This document shows positions 30,117 to 40,767 of a stretch of DNA of 63,894 bases, in pieces. Below the pieces are notes generated by a model. It was not told where the DNA came from and searched no databases. It was given only the letters and a program-made list of their open reading frames with translations. Position numbers and translations under genes: made by a program. The stretch is taken from the NCBI GenBank assembly GCA_937958265.1, contig CALGNX010000024.1, forward strand, positions 1 through 63,894. The letters run 5' to 3'. Every line of letters starts with the position of its first letter. Position 1 is the first letter of the stretch. The stretch comes from an uncultured Algibacter sp. (GTDB lineage: Bacteria; Bacteroidota; Bacteroidia; Flavobacteriales; Flavobacteriaceae).

Positions 30117-30444
30117 CTAAACTTTAATACAACAAGAAGAAGCTTATTGATTTCTTCAGAAGTTTCTTCTTGTTATATTTTCTCTTTGTAGAAGGTAAAA
30201 CCCCGATTATACATTTATATTTTAAAACTAAACATTTTTAATTTTATCAAAAATTAGTGCCTTTTTTTTAAAAAACCTACTTTAAAATGCTTAGTACCAT
30301 TTGATGAAGAAGAGATTGATTTTCAGTTATACAAATTCTACAAATCATAAAGCAGCTTTAAACCCATTTATTATTTAAATTAAGTAAAGTATAATTGACA
30401 AAAAATTATGTGTTTTAAATAAATTTACACCTTAGATATTAATT
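30117..30444. other. Intergenic region gdhA-acyltransferase
   Basis: 328 bp without a gene. It contains the gdhA hairpin (30131-30174). TAAATTTA (one mismatch from TAnnTTTG) lies about 20 nt before the TTG start of the acyltransferase gene. Confidence 0.5.
30131..30174 (+). terminator. gdhA terminator hairpin
   Basis: AACAAGAAGAA / TTCTTCTTGTT, an 11-bp perfect stem 14 nt after the gdhA stop codon, followed by an AT-rich tract with short T-runs. Confidence 0.65.
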
Positions 30445-31482
30445 TTGGATAAAATAAATACTAATAATTTCGACTTTTTACGAATCGTTTTTGCAGCAAC
30501 CGTTGCTATTTCGCATTTAATCGAATTAAGTGAAGTTACTTTATTTAAAAATTACGCAAGCTTCTTTAACGCACGTTTAGCCATAGATGGCTTTTTTGTA
30601 ATAAGTGGCTTTTTAATTGCAAAAAGTTACAAAAACAGTAAAAATGTTAAAGATTATATTTTAAAACGAATTAAACGAATTGTACCCGCTTACTTTTTTG
30701 TTATTCTTTTTTGCGCTTTATCTTTTTGTTTAATATCCACAAAATCTCTAAACGCATATTTTTTAAACGCTCAATTTTGGCACTATTTATTAGCTAACTT
30801 ATCCTTTCAAAATTACATAGAACCTTGTTTACCAGGGGTATTTCAAAATAACTTAATGTGCCCTGTAAATGGTGCACTCTGGACAATAAAACTTGAAGAA
30901 GCTTTTTATTTACTAATTCCGTTATTTTATTTAATAACCAAGTGGAAGAAAAGAAACATTTATATTTTGAGCCTTATAGTTTACCTATTTTCCATTGCTT
31001 ATTTTAACTATTTCGTTTCAGAAAACATGTATAGAATAGCAAAACAGCTACCAGGTGCTTTGGCCTTTTTTACAGTTGGCATTATATTCTTTACCAATTT
31101 CAAGTTTTTTAAAAAATGGAAACATTATTTTATTTTGCCTTGTTTAATACTATTTGTTTTGGAACATTTTGTGTGGCATACTCAATTGCTTAAACCTGTA
31201 GTTTACGGCTTCATGGTTTTTTATTTTGCTTACTCAATTAAATTTTTAAATAACTTTGGAAAATATGGTGACTTAACTTACGGAGTTTACATATATCACT
31301 TTCCACTAATTCAGGTTTTCGTGCACCTTGGCTACTTTAAAAACTATAACCCTTGGTTAGTCGCAGTTATTTTAAGTTTATTACTCATTATTATCTCGGC
31401 AATGTCTTGGCATTTTTTAGAATTAAAATATTTATCTGAAAATAGAAAAGCAAGGCAAAGTAATTTATTATCTCGAAAATAA
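30445..31482 (+). CDS. Acyltransferase family 3 membrane protein (OafA-like)
   Basis: 345 residues and about ten membrane helices. Acyltransferase_3 hallmarks are the early NFDFLRIVFAATVAISHL with the catalytic-type His, DGFFVISGFLIAKSY, LKRIKRIVPAYFF and GALWTIKLEEAFYLL. Members O-acetylate sugars of surface polysaccharides or other exported substrates. Start is TTG. It stands alone, with no polysaccharide cluster beside it, so the acceptor is unknown. Confidence 0.88.
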   Translation: MDKINTNNFDFLRIVFAATVAISHLIELSEVTLFKNYASFFNARLAIDGFFVISGFLIAKSYKNSKNVKDYILKRIKRIVPAYFFVILFCALSFCLISTKSLNAYFLNAQFWHYLLANLSFQNYIEPCLPGVFQNNLMCPVNGALWTIKLEEAFYLLIPLFYLITKWKKRNIYILSLIVYLFSIAYFNYFVSENMYRIAKQLPGALAFFTVGIIFFTNFKFFKKWKHYFILPCLILFVLEHFVWHTQLLKPVVYGFMVFYFAYSIKFLNNFGKYGDLTYGVYIYHFPLIQVFVHLGYFKNYNPWLVAVILSLLLIIISAMSWHFLELKYLSENRKARQSNLLSRK

Positions 31483-31584
31483 ACTAATTCATTGTACATA
31501 AAGTAGTTCAATTATTATTTTTACATATTATTTTACAACAAAACTCGTTAGATATAAATATATTTGAACTAAAATAAAATTATT

Positions 31585-33924
31585 TTGAAAAAATTAGTAG
31601 TTATACTTTTTTATATCTTCCCTTTTTTTGCATTCACGCAAGATTTCTCCGATGTATGGACAGGTCATTTTTCTTACTACAACGTTCAAGAGGTTGTTCA
31701 AGGTAACGATAAAATCTATGCAGCAGCAGATAATAGCATATTCAGCCTAGATACTCAAACTAATGAAATTAACGAGATTACAACAATAAAAGGATTATCT
31801 GGCGAGCGTATTTCAACCCTTTATTATAGTGATATTTACGAACTATTAGTTGTTGGTTATAACAGCGGACTTATTGAGATTGTTTTTGATAACGACCCAG
31901 AAGTTTTAACCGTTGTAGATATTATAAATAGACCAACCATACCTGCTACCATAAAAAAAATTAATCATATTAATGCTTTTGAAAACAACATATACATAGC
32001 AACAGATTATGGTATTTCAGTTTATAATTTAGAACGTTTAGAATTTGATGACACCTATTTTATTGGTAACGGTGGCTCACAAATACCTATTACACAAACT
32101 ACCATTTTTAATGGTTTTATATACGCATCGAGCCTAAACGGTAACGGCGTAAAAAAAGCAAACATTACTAACCCTAATTTAATCGATTTTAGCAATTGGC
32201 AAACAATTACAACAGGTAATTTTATTGGCATTGAAACCATAGAAAACAAATTATATGCTGTGACGACAAACCGCATTATGTACAACATAGTAAATGATGT
32301 TTTAAACCAAGTATTCCAATACATAGATGTTCCACTTGAAATAAAATCAGTAAATAATAACCTTTTAGTTACTACAGCAAACAACGTTTTTATATACGAC
32401 ACGAACTTTAACTTAATCGCGCAACTATCATCAACTACAGAAGACTTCAATACCACTTTTAATTCCACAACTATAAATGGTGAAAACGTATATGTTGGCA
32501 CTAGAGATTTTGGTGTTTTAAAATCATCGGTTAATAATCCTAATATCTTTGAAGAAATCAGGCCTGCAGGCCCCTTACGAAACGATTTGTTTTCAATAAA
32601 ATATTACGACAACGATTTATGGGGCGTTTCTGGCGGCTACAACCTCTTTTATAATTTTGTTGGTGGAGACCGTGTACAAACAGGCATTAGCCGATTAAAA
32701 AATAAAGAGTGGCAAAATATACCGTACGACAGTATAAGCAGCAAAGTAAACAACCCTGTTTTCTTGTCTCACATTGCAATAAACCCATTTAAACCCAATC
32801 AAGTTTTTGTAAGTTCGTATACTTCTGGTTTAGTTGAATTTGATAATGGTGAAGCCATAGGTTTATTTAATCAAGATAACAGTACCATAATACCATTTGC
32901 TGCTAATTTTAAGCTTGCAGGCGTTAGCAACTATGATTCCGAAGGTGTTTTATGGCTAATGAATGGCCGGGTTGATAAAGCATTAAATAAATATGAAAAT
33001 GGAAATTGGTCGTCTTTTGATTTATCTGGAGTTTTAAACAGTGCAGGTAACGAGTTAGGTTTTAGTGAAGTTATAACAGATGATTCTGGAATTAATTACA
33101 TAGGAACCTATACTAATGGTGTTGTAGCTTTTAATGAAAATGGTGGGAATCCAATATTTAGTAGAATAAGTGAAGAAAACCAAAACATGCCAACAGATTA
33201 CGTAACAGCATTAGCTTTAGATAACCGCGATCAACTATGGATTGGCACATTTGATGGATTACGTGTTTTATTTAACACCTCCACGTTTTTTACAGAAGAC
33301 ACCCCAACTGTTGATAATATTGTTATCGAGGAGGATGGTATTGCGAAAGAATTGTTATTTGAACAACATGTTACAGATATTGAAGTAGATGGCTCTAATA
33401 ACAAATGGATTGCAACATCGGAAGCAGGATTATTTTATTTAACGCCCGACGGACAAAATACAATATTTCATTTCACTACAGATAACTCACCATTACCTTC
33501 TAACACCGTAAATGATGTTACTTTAGATGTGGAAAATGGTGTTGTATATATATCCACAAGTAGAGGTTTATTATCTTTTAACTCCGGAAGCTCATCAACT
33601 CTAGAGGATTTAACTAGTGTTTATGCTTATCCCAACCCTGTAAGACCAAACTTTAATATAACCGATGAGAAAATAAAGATTAAAGGCATATCAGACAATA
33701 TAAATATTAAAATAACAGATGTTGAAGGAAACTTAGTAGCCGAAGCAGAATCTAAAGTAAACCAAAGATTTCGCGGCTTTAATTTAGAGATTGATGGTGG
33801 CACAGCGTTTTGGAATGGGAAAAATTTAGCAAACAATACAGTCGCTTCTGGTGTGTACCTTATTATGCTTTCAGACTTAGAAACGTTTGAAACCAAAGTG
33901 CTCAAATTAATGATAGTTAGATAA
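31585..33924 (+). CDS. porZ: T9SS component PorZ (beta-propeller with C-terminal sorting domain)
   Basis: 779 residues, close to the size of Porphyromonas PorZ. A signal peptide (FFAFTQ) is followed by DFSDVWTGHFSYYNVQEV, many two-component-regulator-propeller repeats forming two beta-propellers (e.g. DNRDQLWIGTFDGLRVL, DGSNNKWIATSEAGLFYL), and a C-terminal domain starting VYAYPNPVRPNF. PorZ is part of the surface attachment complex that processes T9SS cargo. The start is TTG. Its stop overlaps the recO start, a conserved porZ-recO arrangement. Confidence 0.85.
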   Translation: MKKLVVILFYIFPFFAFTQDFSDVWTGHFSYYNVQEVVQGNDKIYAAADNSIFSLDTQTNEINEITTIKGLSGERISTLYYSDIYELLVVGYNSGLIEIVFDNDPEVLTVVDIINRPTIPATIKKINHINAFENNIYIATDYGISVYNLERLEFDDTYFIGNGGSQIPITQTTIFNGFIYASSLNGNGVKKANITNPNLIDFSNWQTITTGNFIGIETIENKLYAVTTNRIMYNIVNDVLNQVFQYIDVPLEIKSVNNNLLVTTANNVFIYDTNFNLIAQLSSTTEDFNTTFNSTTINGENVYVGTRDFGVLKSSVNNPNIFEEIRPAGPLRNDLFSIKYYDNDLWGVSGGYNLFYNFVGGDRVQTGISRLKNKEWQNIPYDSISSKVNNPVFLSHIAINPFKPNQVFVSSYTSGLVEFDNGEAIGLFNQDNSTIIPFAANFKLAGVSNYDSEGVLWLMNGRVDKALNKYENGNWSSFDLSGVLNSAGNELGFSEVITDDSGINYIGTYTNGVVAFNENGGNPIFSRISEENQNMPTDYVTALALDNRDQLWIGTFDGLRVLFNTSTFFTEDTPTVDNIVIEEDGIAKELLFEQHVTDIEVDGSNNKWIATSEAGLFYLTPDGQNTIFHFTTDNSPLPSNTVNDVTLDVENGVVYISTSRGLLSFNSGSSSTLEDLTSVYAYPNPVRPNFNITDEKIKIKGISDNINIKITDVEGNLVAEAESKVNQRFRGFNLEIDGGTAFWNGKNLANNTVASGVYLIMLSDLETFETKVLKLMIVR

Positions 33925-34643
33925 TGCTTATTAAAACAAATGCCATTGTTTTATCTAAATTAAGATATAGAGATAACGATATAATAATTAAATGCTACAC
34001 CCAAGAAATAGGAGTTGTAAGCTTTTTGTTAAGAGGTGTTTTAAAAAGTAAAAAAGGCGGGGCAAAAATAGCTTATTTCCAACTACTATCACAAATCCAA
34101 ATTATTTTCACATATAAAGGTAGTCGATCGCTCCAAAGCATTAAAGAAACAAAATTAAACCATATATACTCTAGCTTACACACTAACGTATTAAAAGGTG
34201 CAATAATTATGTTTTTGTCTGAAGTGCTATCCAACACATTACAGGAGGAAGAACAAAACGAAACCCTTTATAGTTACCTAGAGAGCACCCTTCTATGGCT
34301 AGATGAACAAACAGAATATGCAAATTTCCATTTATTATTTCTTTTAAAACTAACTAAATATTTAGGCTTTTATCCAGATACTACAGATCAAGCTTTTACT
34401 GTATTTAATTTACAAGAAGGTAAATTTGAACTAAAAGAAAGTAACAAATATGCTATTTCCGGCAACAAATTAGCACTATTAAAAACACTTTTAGGCACAA
34501 CATTTGATGCTCTACCAAATATAAAAATAAATGCAAACCAAAGACAGGCTTTTTTAAGTATGATGCTGCTTTATTTTAAATTACATTTGGGTAGTTTTAA
34601 ACCCCCTAAATCTTTACAAATATTTAATCAAGTTTTTAACTAA
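33924..34643 (+). CDS. recO: DNA repair protein RecO
   Basis: 239 residues. The N-terminal OB fold (IKTNAIVLSKLRYRDNDIIIKCYTQEIGVVSFLLRG) is followed by an all-helical domain. The zinc-binding cysteines of many RecO proteins are absent, as is usual in Bacteroidota. It loads RecA on SSB-coated DNA with RecR. TAATG overlap with porZ indicates co-translation, and the TonB receptor starts 4 bp after its stop. Confidence 0.9.
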   Translation: MLIKTNAIVLSKLRYRDNDIIIKCYTQEIGVVSFLLRGVLKSKKGGAKIAYFQLLSQIQIIFTYKGSRSLQSIKETKLNHIYSSLHTNVLKGAIIMFLSEVLSNTLQEEEQNETLYSYLESTLLWLDEQTEYANFHLLFLLKLTKYLGFYPDTTDQAFTVFNLQEGKFELKESNKYAISGNKLALLKTLLGTTFDALPNIKINANQRQAFLSMMLLYFKLHLGSFKPPKSLQIFNQVFN

Positions 34644-34647
34644 CCGT

Positions 34648-37059
34648 ATGAAGGCCTTTTATCTATATTTTCTATTTATAATAACTACCATTGGGGCTCA
34701 ATCTCAAAATATAAAGGTACTTAATGCTAAAACTAAAGAGTCTATATTTGGTGTGGCTGTTTACAATGCAGACAAATCAAAAAGTGTTATTACTAACTTT
34801 AGAGGGGAAGCAGATTTAGGTATATTTTCAAACAATGAAACACTCTATTTTAAACATTTATCACACGTTTTAAAATCGTTAAAGAAACAAAGTATTGGTG
34901 TATCAAATAAAGTCTATCTAAAATCTAATACACAGGGTTTAAAGGAGGTTGTAATTTCCGCATCAAAATTTCAGCAAAATAAAAAAGACATTCCTCAAAA
35001 AATATTGGGTTTAAATGCCACAACCATTCAATTTTCAAACCCACAAACTAGTGCTGATGTATTGGAACAAACTGGTAAAGTCTTTATTCAAAAAAGCCAA
35101 CTAGGAGGAGGCAGCCCAATTATAAGAGGTTTTTCAACAAACAGGCTCCTCATTACTGTGGACGGTATAAGAATGAATAATGCTATATTTAGAAGTGGTA
35201 ACCTTCAAAATGTTATCGCAATCGATCCCTTTTCCATTCAAAATACAGAGGTTACTTTAGGCGCAGGATCGGTTATATATGGTAGCGATGCTATTGGTGG
35301 TGTAATGAGTTTTTTCACAAAAAAACCAAAGCTATCCTACACAGATTCTTTACTATTAAGTGGTAATACCGTAGTGCGATATGCATCAGCTAGTAATGAA
35401 AAAACGGGACATTTCGATTTTAATTTAGGCTATAATAAATGGGCATTTATAACTAGTGCCAGCTATACTGATTTTGATGATTTAAAAATGGGTAAACACG
35501 GGCCTGAAGATTATTTAAGACCCGAATTTGTAAGCACTACATCTAATGGTGATGTAATTGTACAGAACAGTAATCCTTTGGTTCAAAAATTTACAGGCTA
35601 TAACCAGCTAAACCTTATGCAAAAGGCTCATTACGCCCCAAATAACGATTTAAATATCGATTTAGGCTTATATTACAGTAAAACTTCAAACATCCCTAGG
35701 TACGATCGATTAATTAGATACAAGAATAATGTATTACGCTCTGCAGAATGGAATTACGGACCACAAGAATGGTTTATGTCTAGTTTACAACTTACACAGC
35801 GCAATAATAAATCAAAACTCTATGATAAATTAAAAGTAACCTTGGGGTATCAGAATTTTAAAGAAAGTAGGCTAGATAGAGATTTCCTATCTCCCAACAG
35901 AAATATTAGAAAAGAAGGTGTAAATGCGTTTTCATTCAATCTAGATTTAGAAAAAAGAGTTTCCGCTAAAACCCAAGTTTATTACGGTACAGAATACATC
36001 TTCAATAATGTAGAATCTAGTGGAAAAATAGAAAACATAGAAGACAAAACTACAGACAAAGCGCTTTCTAGATATCCTAACGGCTCAAGTTGGCAATCTG
36101 CAGCAGTATATTCTAGTATTAAATACAAACCGAATACAAAATTGGTATTTCAATCTGGCTTACGATTTAATTATGTAGCTTCCCAAGCAGACTTTACAGA
36201 TAATAATATATTTCTAAATTTACCTTTTGAAGCGGCTAAGAACGCATCTGAAGCCCTAACAGGAACAGCAGGAATTAGCTGGTCACCAAACGCTACCGTG
36301 CAGTGGCGTGTTAACACATCATCTGCATTTAGAGCACCCAACATTGACGATATTGGTAAGGTATTTGATTCTGAACCAGGATCGGTTGTTGTACCCAACA
36401 ACAATTTAAAACCAGAGTATGCTTATAGTGGTGAGTTGGGTGTAAAATTAGATTTTAATAGTAAATGTATATTAGACATAAGCACCTATTACACCTATTT
36501 AGACAATGCCTTAATACGACGAGATTTTAATTTAAACGGTGATACAGAAATTATATACAATGGTGAGCTAAGTAATGTACAAGCTATTCAAAACGCTGCA
36601 AAAGCACGTGTATATGGTTTAGAACTAGGCTTAAAAATACCCATTACCCAGCAACTAAATGTTACATCTCAATATTCTTTAATTAGAGGTAAAGAGGAAG
36701 TTAACAGTATAGAAGCCCCTATACGACATGTCGCGCCAGACTTTGGAAACACTCATATATCTTGGTTTTCTAATAATTTAAAATTAGACTTTTTTGCCAA
36801 TTATAATGGCGGCTTATCTTTTAAAGAGCTAGCACCTTCCGAAATTGAAAAAGATTTCATTTACGCTTTAAACGCCAATGGCGATCCCTTTAGCCCATCT
36901 TGGTACACCTTAAATTTTAGGTCGCAATACCAAATAAATAAAGCAACTTCAATTACGGCAAGTTTAGAGAATTTTACAGACCAACGCTATAAAACCTATT
37001 CTTCTGGTATTGCAGCTGCTGGCAGAAACCTTATTCTAGCTTTAAAATATAACTTTTAA
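34648..37059 (+). CDS. TonB-dependent receptor
   Basis: 803 residues: a signal peptide (IITTIGAQSQ), a short carboxypeptidase-regulatory-like domain (~22-95), a plug with RGFSTNRLLITVDGIRMNNAIFRSGN and VTLGAGSVIYGSDAIGGVMSF (~120-235), and a barrel ending in RNLILALKYNF. It is likely an iron/haem- or cofactor-type receptor by general similarity of the plug, but the ligand is not determined. It is encoded directly behind porZ-recO in one transcription unit. Confidence 0.9.
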   Translation: MKAFYLYFLFIITTIGAQSQNIKVLNAKTKESIFGVAVYNADKSKSVITNFRGEADLGIFSNNETLYFKHLSHVLKSLKKQSIGVSNKVYLKSNTQGLKEVVISASKFQQNKKDIPQKILGLNATTIQFSNPQTSADVLEQTGKVFIQKSQLGGGSPIIRGFSTNRLLITVDGIRMNNAIFRSGNLQNVIAIDPFSIQNTEVTLGAGSVIYGSDAIGGVMSFFTKKPKLSYTDSLLLSGNTVVRYASASNEKTGHFDFNLGYNKWAFITSASYTDFDDLKMGKHGPEDYLRPEFVSTTSNGDVIVQNSNPLVQKFTGYNQLNLMQKAHYAPNNDLNIDLGLYYSKTSNIPRYDRLIRYKNNVLRSAEWNYGPQEWFMSSLQLTQRNNKSKLYDKLKVTLGYQNFKESRLDRDFLSPNRNIRKEGVNAFSFNLDLEKRVSAKTQVYYGTEYIFNNVESSGKIENIEDKTTDKALSRYPNGSSWQSAAVYSSIKYKPNTKLVFQSGLRFNYVASQADFTDNNIFLNLPFEAAKNASEALTGTAGISWSPNATVQWRVNTSSAFRAPNIDDIGKVFDSEPGSVVVPNNNLKPEYAYSGELGVKLDFNSKCILDISTYYTYLDNALIRRDFNLNGDTEIIYNGELSNVQAIQNAAKARVYGLELGLKIPITQQLNVTSQYSLIRGKEEVNSIEAPIRHVAPDFGNTHISWFSNNLKLDFFANYNGGLSFKELAPSEIEKDFIYALNANGDPFSPSWYTLNFRSQYQINKATSITASLENFTDQRYKTYSSGIAAAGRNLILALKYNF

Positions 37060-37387
37060 AAACAGATAGCATTAATACGGCTTAGCTATTATTTTACCAC
37101 ATTTACAAATTCTAATTTATTTTGTTCTAAACTTAAAAAATAAAAATACAGCCCTAACCATCCTTACTTTTTGTAACAAAATTAAATTAAGGCGCCATAA
37201 ATGCATCATGAATAATACATATTAGCACGCACTACCTATTGCAAGCCGTACTATGTTTTAATACCAAATATGATTTTAGATTTTAATTGGTATAATCCCC
37301 AAACCTACAAACAAAAACTAGGTAAAATATCTTAAATCAAATCCACTATATATATAAATAAATGGTTTAAAAGCGTTCTAAAAGTGC
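37060..37387. other. Convergent intergenic region
   Basis: 328 bp between the TonB receptor and the T9SS cargo gene (convergent). I see no ORF and no strong terminator hairpin. Confidence 0.5.
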
Positions 37388-39762
37388 TTAATATTTTTTT
37401 ATAAGTATCTTTTTAGTAACAGTTATACCACTAGCCAAAGTTACTTTTGCTATATAAACAGCATTGCTTAAACCCGATATATTATAAGCCTCTAAATGTT
37501 CCGCACCTTTTAAATAATATATTGGCCTACCTAATAAATCATATATTACAACAGATTTAATAGGGCTTGCAGCTTTAAAAGCCAAGCGATTATCATCTAA
37601 TTCTAAAATTTTTAAAGAATTTGCTGTTTCACCAATAACCGTAGTAGATAAAACGTTAGTATTAAATACTATTTTAAACCTATCGTTAAACTCACCAACG
37701 TTTGATGTAAATGTATAATCTGAATTTGATAAGTTATGAATTACACCAAGTAAATCGTCTTTTAAATATATACCATGGTTAGCTAAAAAATCACCTTCTA
37801 ATTGGGCAACAGAAAGCTTATAAATAGTATTAGTTTGAATGGTTGTGGCAAAACCAAGCTTAATAATTTCACTTCTATTAATATCCGCTACACCTTTTCC
37901 TTGAATAGCATATTTGCTTTCACCAAAATCCATTAAGGAATACAAAACTGCAGCATTATTCTGGTTAACCTTTCTTGGCGCGTCGTAAGACAAACCGTCA
38001 TTTCCTTTAGTAGCCCCTGGTACATAAGCCACCAATATTTGATTAAAAACACCAGTGTTAGACGTAAGATTAACCCATAATTTATTTACTATTTCATTTT
38101 TAACCTTTTGCTTTTTAGTAGTAGAGCCTTTAAAAAAATTCACATTACTAGTACTGCTTATGCTTCGCATGGCATTTGTAAATGTTACCATACTATTATC
38201 TAAACCAGCAATAAAAAATCCTTGTCCAGATGGTATAAATTGATTTGGCATTGCACCACCAGCACCAGCAACTATACTTCCAGATCCAACGGTATATATT
38301 GCATAATCGTTATTATTAAAGTTTAATTGCTGATTACCCGAATTTGCCTCATCCGGAGGCGAAACCTGAGACCAAAGGTAAGCCGCACCATCGAACACCG
38401 CCGCATTTGCTGCATGGAAAGCATTAAAATCGATTGCAGACGGGTATGGATTACCAATTAAATTCCAGGTGGTGGACCCTGCTGCAACATTTATAGCATT
38501 CTCAAAAACAGGCACTGTAACATCACTAGTATTAAAGGCCCCTTCAAAACTTGCTTGACCTGTACCCGATGTAAAAGACCTTACTTCTGTACTAGCATAC
38601 CCTACACCAGGTAGCATATTACCAGAAGCTACATTCCAATCATCACCATTATCATCAATATCATCAGGAACATTGTTTGTAGTACCTCGCGTATGCTGGT
38701 CTATAAAATTTTCTGCTTTAAAAAAGAAACGCCTATTTGGATTAACACCTGAGAACACATTTTCAATTGTTTCGTTAACCACTGGCGAACTCCAATACGT
38801 ATAAAAAAACCAATTACTTTTTGGTGCTGTTAGTTTATTAACCCGTGCAATTCCTGTTGTGTTTACCGTAAAAGTACCAGTATCCGCCCGCTGTACAAAA
38901 TTACCCTGCGTTTCTACTATTAAAGTACCTGCTACCGTAACATCGTTTTCTACCTCAATAAAACCACCGTTATCTACAACTACAGTTATAGGGCTAGAGG
39001 TGGTTGAAGAAACTTCATTTATAAACAAAGTACAAGCAGAAAAGCTATTAAGGTTATTAGCAGTATAATTACCATCAATAATAACACGGCTATTAATATT
39101 AGGCGCCATAGGTTGCCATACTGTACCGTCCCAGGTAACAGAACCACCAGAACACACATCAACTTCAACAAGGCCACCTACCGCTAACTCTATACCATTT
39201 TTTCTTCCAAAAGCAAATGTGCCACGCACATCTGTTGCTCCCCATCCATAAAGCCTAAACGTTACAGAAGTACCAGACACCACGCTTTGCATAGCTGGTA
39301 TTACAGATAAATCAATTTCCGTTTGAGCCTCACCTGTACTTGCTACCCCCATATAACTTGTAGGCGTACCAATATCAAAAAAATTAACGCCATCTAAGCT
39401 GTAACGCCACAAAAACATAGTAGGGCCTGTGTTACTCCTTCTAAAATTAGCATTTAATGTTGCTAATGAGACTTGAAAGCCCATTGCAGTAGAAATTTGG
39501 AATTCCATGTATTCATCATTAGCAATGGCGTCTGCCTGCGTAGCACCCACGTTATAACTTGTTGCTGAAAATGCACGAGCTAAAGGAGAGGCATTTACCC
39601 CACCTCCTCTTACTAACGTAGAGGTGTTTAAATTAGGGTCTAGAATTCGCGCATCCAAAGTAGCTTCGTTTCCAGCAGTATTTGGTCCATTCATTTGCCA
39701 AGCTACAATTTGTCCGCTAGCAAAATCAATAATAAAAAGCAATGCAATTATAATCGGCAAAA
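37388..39762 (-). pseudogene. T9SS-sorted surface protein, 5' end cut off by the prophage
   Basis: About 790 codons. The mature part begins after a truncated signal peptide (PIIIALLFIIDFASGQ, with no lysine-rich start and no ATG, only a TTG at the junction). It includes a G8-like/autotransporter-like stretch (~200-300) and ends in a T9SS type A sorting domain (SVVIYDLLGRPIYYLKG, then YIAKVTLASGITVTKKILIKKY). The original start codon must lie beyond the other end of the prophage. In the lysogen it probably lacks its promoter and a functional signal peptide. Confidence 0.75.
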
Positions 39763-39795
39763 TGAAATGTACACAAAATTAAAATGAAATGTACA
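39759..39795. repeat. Prophage terminus: two direct repeats 22 bp apart
   Basis: AAAATGAAATGTACA occurs at 39759-39773 and 39781-39795, exactly 22 bp (two helical turns) apart. The phage end probably begins at TG (39763), because host coding sequence runs up to about 39760 and Mu-type ends start 5'-TG. Tandem ~22-bp binding sites at the terminus are typical of MuA-like transposase ends. Confidence 0.75.
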
Positions 39796-39809
39796 TTTTT
39801 TAGCCTCAA

Positions 39810-40661
39810 TTAAGAGGCTTTTAAATGTTTTTTAAACAGCATAATATCTTCATACTTGTACTGAAAGTTAACGCTGTTAATAACACTTTCTTTTGTAGCA
39901 CCATCGAAGGGGTTTACGTTATATTTTTCGCCCATCCACTCACATAGTTCTATTATGCTTGACTTATTACTTGTAAAGTAGAAGAAATTGGTGTTATTTA
40001 AAACGTCTAAAACGTTTAAATAGTCTTTTAATTTCCAGTAGGAGTCGCTAGAGTAACTTTTAGTATCTGTTGATAGGTATGGTGGGTCTACAAGAAACAC
40101 CACATTAGGGTTGTTTTTAAAGCAATTAAAAAGCTCCTTATAATCTTTAGTAACAACTTTTAAGCCTTCTAAAAAACCTATTGCTAATGGTATGTCACTT
40201 TTACGCACACGATTGTATAGTGTTTGCTTTTCTAGCTCATTAATACTGGTGATATACTTACCCGAGAATAGTATAGAAGCAGATATTGTTATAATATCTA
40301 CATAACCATATTGCTTATTATGGGCTTTAATCGCTTTAATAACTTTGTCTTTATCAAAGGATGGTATTTTAAAATTTCTAGGAGTGTTAACAAGTATTTG
40401 CCTAATAATAAGCAATAATTCATTAGTATTCTTTATGTGTGATAAACGATTAGAAAAACCATCGAAATCATTATAAATAACTGTTGCATTTGGGTATATG
40501 TCTTTTACCGATCTGCTTAGAAGACCAGAGCCTCCAAATAGGTCTACATATATTGCATCACTTGGAAAGTTTTTTAGCGAGCTGCTAAATAATTTTAAGA
40601 AGCCACGTTTTTGGCCTTGAAATGGTAGTGGAGAATTTTTGTAAATTAAATTGTTTTTCAT
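39810..40661 (-). CDS. D12-class N6-adenine DNA methyltransferase
   Basis: 283 residues with motif X (PLPFQGQKRGF), motif I/SAM binding (YVDLFGGSGLLSR, ~38-50) and the catalytic DPPY at 192-195. This is the Dam/MboIIA-like D12 family; its target sequence cannot be read from the protein. No restriction partner is adjacent, so it is a solitary phage methylase, probably for protection from host restriction or for regulation. It is the last gene before the phage end, the same place as the mom modification gene in Mu. A large hairpin separates it from the upstream gene. Confidence 0.9.
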   Translation of the reverse strand: MKNNLIYKNSPLPFQGQKRGFLKLFSSSLKNFPSDAIYVDLFGGSGLLSRSVKDIYPNATVIYNDFDGFSNRLSHIKNTNELLLIIRQILVNTPRNFKIPSFDKDKVIKAIKAHNKQYGYVDIITISASILFSGKYITSINELEKQTLYNRVRKSDIPLAIGFLEGLKVVTKDYKELFNCFKNNPNVVFLVDPPYLSTDTKSYSSDSYWKLKDYLNVLDVLNNTNFFYFTSNKSSIIELCEWMGEKYNVNPFDGATKESVINSVNFQYKYEDIMLFKKHLKAS

Positions 40662-40686
40662 TGTAGATTTTTAGTAGTTTTGTATT

Positions 40687-40767
40687 GCCAAACAAACACA
40701 CATAAGTATTCGCTGGAAGGCTTTGCCCTCAGTGCGCATACTTATGTGTGTATTTTGTTTGTTTGGC
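40687..40767 (-). promoter_or_regulatory. Long imperfect hairpin in the leader of the methylase gene
   Basis: Arms GCCAAACAAAC (40687-40697) and ACACATAAGTAT (40698-40709) pair with ATACTTATGTGT (40738-40749) and GTTTGTTTGGC (40757-40767), leaving a 7-nt bulge. On the minus strand the tip is CTGAGGGC-AAA-GCCTTCCAG, itself a stem. Imperfect pairing continues outward (AGATTTTT blocks near 40666 and 40778). It sits 26 nt before the methylase ATG, so it could terminate the tail transcript or control methylase expression. Confidence 0.7.

Noticed and set aside
39740-39800. Site-specific integration at a tRNA gene
   Set aside because: No tRNA or integrase is present at this border. The TG end and tandem 22-bp repeats fit transposition better.
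40687-40767. The methylase leader hairpin as an integron attC site
   Set aside because: Its outer box GTTTGGC differs from GTTRRRY, the stem is too continuous, and it lies inside a co-directional phage operon, so a regulatory hairpin is more likely.
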